A stretch of 64,000 nucleotides of DNA from Triangularia verruculosa (lineage: Eukaryota > Ascomycota > Sordariomycetes > Sordariales > Podosporaceae). A program made the translations under genes and the position numbers. Shown piece by piece: positions 59,889 through 64,000 of this stretch (position 1 is the first letter of the stretch; every line of letters starts with the position of its first letter). The stretch is taken from contig MU863933.1 of NCBI GenBank assembly GCA_033296885.1, positions 164,490-228,489 on the forward strand, in the 5' to 3' direction. Below the pieces are notes generated by a model that was not told the origin of the DNA, ran no database searches, and saw nothing but the letters and a program-made list of their open reading frames with translations.

Positions 59889-62378
59889 ATATTATTATAT
59901 TTAACGCCCGTAGTTGTGTTCTTAGATTTTAGTAGTTTAGTAATAAAGTCTATCGATACCGAACTCTATGGTTGCTCTGCTACTAGTAGTGGCTCTAAGA
60001 ACCCGTACGGCTTGTGCCTCTTTACTTTCGTTCTTCTATAGAGATTATATTCCCGTAACGTCTCTTTTATATCCTTTTTTAATCCTAGCCAGTTAAAATG
60101 TTATTTAATCTTTTCTATTATCTTAACTACTCTTATATACCCTCCGAGCTTCGACTTATAGATCTCTTAAATTAATGTTCTCCATTATTCTAGGTCGACG
60201 TAGGTCCTATTATTATACTAAAGCCGGTAATAGTTGTCCTTCTAAATCCCTAATAGCTCTAATTTAGCCTATTATTTTTAATTATTACTATCGATATTAT
60301 CTTGGTATTTATAGATAGTAGATTCTTCTCGATATACTACGTAATACTTAATTTACTATTAGAGCGGGTACTTAAATATACTTTCTATTATTTTTTATAG
60401 TAAAGGTGGTGATTCCTCTTCTACTTTCTTTTTATAGTAGTCCGCCCTTCTATTTAGAGTGTCCGCTTTTATATTCTCGGATCCCTTTTTATAATAGATT
60501 TGAAAGTTAAATTCGGATAAAAATTCTAATTATCAGCTTTATTTAGCGTTAAAGACTTTAATAATAGTAAAATACTTTAAGTTCTTATAGTTAATATAGA
60601 CTTAGACCTTATAGTTAATACTACTAAGGTATAGTCTCTACTTTTTGAATACCTTAATAATAGTAAATAATTCCTTATTATAGATAGGGTAATTTTTACG
60701 TAGTCTTTTTAGCTTCTTCAAAAAAAATATTACTAGATATAATTTCCTATCTTTATTTCGTTGCCTTAGCTGCCCTCCGATAATGTAGTCGGAAGTATTT
60801 ATCTTAATTTCGAAAGGTCGTCCTAGGTCGAGGAGTTTAAATACCGGGTCCGCCGTAATAGCGTTTTTAATAGCTTAAAAAACCTTCTCCTACTTCTTTC
60901 CCTACTTAAATTCGGCGTCCTTCTTAGTTAAATCGTTTAATAGTTTCGCTATAGCACTGTAATTCCGTATAAATATCCGATAGAAGTTCGTAAATTCTAG
61001 AAACTCTCGAACTTTAATTTTTAATTGTTCGGCCGTTTCTACTTATAGTTTTAGTTAGTCTTTAACTACTGCGATTTTCCTTAGCTCTATTTGCACTTTT
61101 CTTAGCGAAATTAGATACCCTAGGTAGACCGTTTTCTATATATAGAATTCGCTTTTATCTTTATTAACCGATAGTCCGGCTCTATATAACGCGTTTAAGA
61201 TCTCTTTAACATGTTACTTATATTCCTTTAGAGTATATAAGTAGATAAGAATATTATCGAGGTAGTAAATTGTTGTTTTGTCGAGATACTAGCGAATTAT
61301 ATAATTAACGAGGGTCTGGAAAGTCGTAGGTACATTTATAAGCTTAAATAGTATAACGAGATACTCGAAATGCCCGTAAGGCGTGCGAAAAGTTGTCTTC
61401 TATTTGTCTTTCTCTTTGATTTGTATATACGCGTACCTAACTAGTATATTAAGTCTAGTGAATTATTATGCCTTTAATAGTTGATTTTTTAGCCGAGAAA
61501 TTAGTAGTAGTAGGTAACCGTTTTTTACTATTTTTTAATTTAATTGTCGATAATTTATATATAGTTGTAGACTTTTATCTTTCTTCGGTACGAAGAAAAC
61601 AGGATATCTAGCCGGCGATATAGATACTTTAATATACCTTCTCTTAATATTTTCGTCTAAATACTTTTACAACTCCTTACTTTGTTTATCGTTAATATAG
61701 TAAACTTGAAAAAGCTTAAGCTTTACTCTTTCTTTAAGTTTAATTTTATAGTCCTATAGTCCCTTTTTTAATAGACTTTAAAGGTATTTTGCCGTGAATA
61801 TCGGATGCCTTTAGTACTTTACTAGTATTTTCTTTTTATCGCCTTTTTTTATATTATTATAATAGGTGTATTTATCCTTTATTACTGCTGTAATTTCTAC
61901 TAATGTAATTGTTCTTATTAACCTTACTTCTTCGATTTTACCGCCTTTATCGATTAAGTATATTAATACCTTTTATATCTCTTACGGTAGTACTATAGAG
62001 GGTACTTATCCCGTACTCTACTTTTACCGTGCTCTTAATCTCCTATCGTTAATTAAATACTCCCGATATACCTTCGGTCGTAGGTAACTATCGTCCTTCC
62101 AATCGATATCTAGGTTATAGTCCTTATACTACGGTTGCCTTAGAATTATATCCTTTTTTGGCCCTATATCCACGATATTAAAAATTACTACCGTTGTTTT
62201 CCTTAATATTATAATATTTAGTAGTACCGTCTCTTTAATTACTAACTATATAGGGAAGAGTCCTTTTATAATAACCTTTTCCTCCTTTTTCCTCTATAGA
62301 ACTTAGGTTTATTATATAAATTTTAGTAAAATTAAGTCTATTTTTACTCTATTATTTACGAGTATCTGCGTTTAAAAA
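59889..62378 (-). pseudogene. RIP-degraded Ty3/gypsy pol relic
   Basis: On the minus strand, remnants of gypsy polyprotein can be followed despite stops in almost every line, many at codons where Trp or Gln would be expected (G-to-A or C-to-T). In order: protease-like segment from ~62370; reverse transcriptase start near 61690 (KQSKEL), VPKKD near 61585, the active-site block YLDNILIY near 61260 (YLDD expected), LGYLIS near 61115; RNase H with PIYNKELF near 60680 and FLSEFNFQIYY near 60515; integrase zinc-binding part near 60150-60000 (RRTKVKRHKPYG) and SIDFITKL near 59945. It stops abruptly at the LTR at 59888, before the integrase core. gag is missing at the other edge. Non-functional. Confidence 0.85.
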
Positions 62379-62999
62379 TGTTAACGTGTGGCACATAATA
62401 GGTGCCGGGTAAGACCCAGGTGTTGAAGAGCCGAGTAGGTCTTCTAACTTCTTCCCCAGAGACCTACTCGGGAGATATGCTCCTCAGGCCAAGCCTAACC
62501 TTGGCACTATACTATTATAGGTCTAGCGTAACCTAAGACCTACCAAAGGGCTCAGCTCTCAAGGATTTGTCAGCCATCGAAGGGAATCGAAGCCCGTAGA
62601 ACTAAGCTATACCCTCTATAGCTTAGTAGTCCCACAGGGCACCCTGCTACCCTATAGGGGCCCAGTGCCCTGTAGAACCTGCTGGAAGACCAGCACACTT
62701 GTATAAGTAGACCTCTCCTCTCCTCTCAATCCTGTATGTAGTAAGCAAGCAAGCATAAGCAATAGAGCACAAGTCAACAATATACATGCACTCAAAGCCT
62801 CTGTATTAGACTAAGTACAAGCACTCAAAGCCTCTGTACTGTGACGTCTTGCCCACTGTAATAACAGTGGTCTTGCTTCCTTCAGCACTGCTGTCGTACC
62901 CCTTTCTTCCGCTTCCGCTACGCACTGCTACAGCGCATAGTTCACTGTAGCTCCCCTGTAGGCTCTGTATTACAGACCTATAGGGTAACGCAGCAAACA
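62379..62999 (-). mobile_element. LTR copy 2, inverted
   Basis: 621-bp reverse complement of the LTR at 59270-59888, starting TGTTAACGTGTGG and ending CGCAGCAAACA on the plus strand. The copies are closely similar by eye over their length, differing mostly by transitions, a few short indels and one divergent patch of ~50 bp near the 3' end of the LTR. There is no polypurine tract next to its 5' end, so it is not the 3' LTR of an intact element. Confidence 0.85.
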
Positions 63000-63002
63000 A
63001 AT

Positions 63003-63660
63003 ACATTACTAATAAAAACGACAAGAGTCACACCCTTCTTCACAAACTACAAATACGAGGTAAACCTACGCCAAGGACCTAATATAGAGGTACCTAGGGC
63101 TACGGTTAAGGCAGGCAAGTTACATATACTCTATAACAAGCTCAAGGAAGAACTGGAGTTTATAAAGGAAAGGATACGGAAATACTATAACTCTAAAAGA
63201 TTCGAGGGACCTTACCTTAAGGGGGGGGATATAGTATTCCTTTCTACACGCAATTTACGTACTAAAAGACCTAGTAAGAAGCTAGACTATAGGAGAGTAG
63301 GCCCATTCAAAGTCAAAAGGAAGATATCGGAAACGGCATTCGAACTGGAGCTACCCAATACGATACATCTACGGTCACACACTTTTCACATCTCACTTCT
63401 GGAACCCGCACTACCAATAAACAAGGCCAATACCCAGGAGGTAGCGGAGGACGAAAAAGAAAAGTACAATATAAAAGAAATACTAAATTCACGGTTTAAC
63501 GAAAGTTAACTAAAATACTTAGTCAATTAATTAGATTACCCAGCTACGGATAACTCGTAGGAACTAACGGCAAATCTAAATTACCCGGATAAACTAAAAG
63601 AATTCCATCGGCAATACCCAGACCAACCCAAGCTAATCAAAACATCAAAAAATTCAGTAC
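63003..63660 (+). pseudogene. Gypsy integrase C-terminus and chromodomain remnant
   Basis: Plus-strand frame open for 168 codons from 63003 to the first stop at 63507, with no ATG. It reads the end of a gypsy integrase (RVTPFFTNYKYEVNLRQGPN, LKEELEFIKERIRKYY, KRPSKKLDYRRVGPFKVKRK, HTFHISLLEPALP) and then a chromodomain (KYNIKEILNSRFN, then YLVN*LDYPATDNS with the aromatic Trp codons turned to stops). It is much less decayed than the pol relic to its left. The catalytic integrase core and everything upstream are missing, cut off by the inverted LTR ending at 62999. Followed by the tRNA-like sequence and a polypurine tract before LTR copy 3, so it is the 3' end of a plus-strand element. Confidence 0.85.
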
Positions 63661-63699
63661 CCAGATTACAGGGTATGCCCATAAATCTAGATACTAAGG

Positions 63700-63769
63700 A
63701 ACCTCGACGGGAATCGAACCCGCACCTCCGACGCAATAATTAACATACTACACACTATACTACAAGGTT
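63700..63769 (-). pseudogene. tRNA-like sequence (decayed)
   Basis: Minus-strand 70-nt sequence with a 7-bp acceptor stem (AACCTTG with CGAGGTT, one G-T pair), a T arm with perfect B-box GGTTCGATTCC (stem GCGGG/CCCGT) and a degenerate A box (TAGTATAGTGTGTAG). The anticodon stem does not pair: its 5' side reads TTAAT where CCGAC would pair with GTCGG, i.e. C-to-T and G-to-A changes as made by RIP. The D-arm resembles tRNAs of the Asp/His type, but the anticodon cannot be assigned. Probably a non-functional copy carried inside the retroelement. Confidence 0.55.
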
Positions 63770-63863
63770 AGCAAACACCCAGGGACCGGCCTATAACTAA
63801 CACCACACGCCTCAACTACCCTAAGAAGTTAGAAGCGTACCACCGGCGGCACCCTAACCGGCC

Positions 63864-63875
63864 AGGAAAGAGGGA
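63864..63875 (+). other. Polypurine tract
   Basis: AGGAAAGAGGGA lies 6 nt before the start of the LTR at 63882. This is the expected position of the plus-strand priming site and marks that LTR as the 3' LTR of a plus-oriented element. Confidence 0.6.
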
Positions 63876-63881
63876 CCATTA

Positions 63882-64000
63882 TGTTTGCTGCGTTGCCCTA
63901 TAGGGCTGTAATACAGTGCCTACAGGGGAGCTACAGCGAACTATGCGCTATAGCAGTGCGTAGCGGAAGCGGAAGAAGGGTACGACAGCAGTGCTGAAGG
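63882..64000 (+). mobile_element. LTR copy 3, cut by window end
   Basis: First 119 bases of the same LTR family (TGTTTGCTGCGTTGCC...), in the same orientation as copy 1 and continuing past the window. It follows the integrase/chromodomain, tRNA-like sequence and polypurine tract, so it is read as a 3' LTR. Confidence 0.85.

Noticed and set aside
62806..63024. 72-codon minus-strand frame
   Set aside because: It lies within the inverted LTR; the same sequence in the other LTR copy is not coding.
1..64000. Biosynthetic gene cluster
   Set aside because: The Zn2Cys6 factor and transporters suggested it, but there is no PKS, NRPS, terpene or P450 gene and the neighbours are housekeeping genes.

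Overview
This window is nuclear DNA of a filamentous ascomycete, most likely a sordariomycete and probably Sordariales (inference). The reasons are: short phase-conserved introns with GTAAGT-like donors and CTAAC branch sites; GC-rich gene space broken by AT-rich islands with the C-to-T/G-to-A decay typical of repeat-induced point mutation (RIP); fungal-specific families (Zn2Cys6 factor, Pth11-like rhodopsin domain, DUF3405, a QutR/qa-1S-type AROM-derived protein); and degraded Ty3/gypsy elements.

Layout. 1-1050: 3' part of a branched-chain aminotransferase gene. 1864-5040 (-): a Pth11/rhodopsin-like 7-TM domain fused to a fucose-permease-type MFS transporter. 7705-10645 (-): a five-exon Zn2Cys6 regulator behind a 4-kb gene-free stretch. 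14742-15464 (+): a small two-TM protein of unknown function. 16900-19260 (-): a QutR/qa-1S-like protein. 19.3-21.1 kb: gene remnants. 21769-22788 (-): class 1A dihydroorotate dehydrogenase. 23024-23845 (-): SFM1. 24771-26817 (+): KEX1. 27508-28632 (-): DRE2. 30575-31080 (+): STF2/TMA10-like. 31669-33393 (-): FMT1. 33756-35299 (+): nudF/LIS1. 35579-36984 (-) and 37565-38405 (+): two unrecognised proteins. 39010-40222 (+): PEX19. 41016-42914 (-): PTR2-type peptide transporter. Then come about 8 kb without a convincing gene, including an AT-rich island at 44.9-45.6 kb. 51087-53453 (+): DUF3405 membrane protein. 55347-57775 (+): neutral trehalase. From about 58.1 kb to the end the window is repeat-derived: a solo LTR with a perfect 5-bp target duplication, a second LTR family in three copies (two in inverted orientation around a heavily RIP-mutated gypsy pol relic), a better preserved integrase/chromodomain end of another gypsy copy, a decayed tRNA-like sequence, and the start of a 3' LTR.

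The genes are mostly unrelated housekeeping genes: amino-acid and pyrimidine metabolism, Golgi proteolysis, cytosolic Fe-S assembly, mitochondrial initiation, dynein regulation, peroxisome biogenesis, peptide uptake and trehalose breakdown. There is no secondary-metabolite cluster, CRISPR or phage-like system. The most notable points are the receptor-like/transporter fusion, a start codon split by an intron, a probable GC-AG intron in nudF, an 18-nt micro-exon in SFM1, a QutR-like protein that keeps dehydroquinase catalytic residues but has lost the kinase P-loop and the dehydrogenase lysine, and the rearranged LTR block at the right end.
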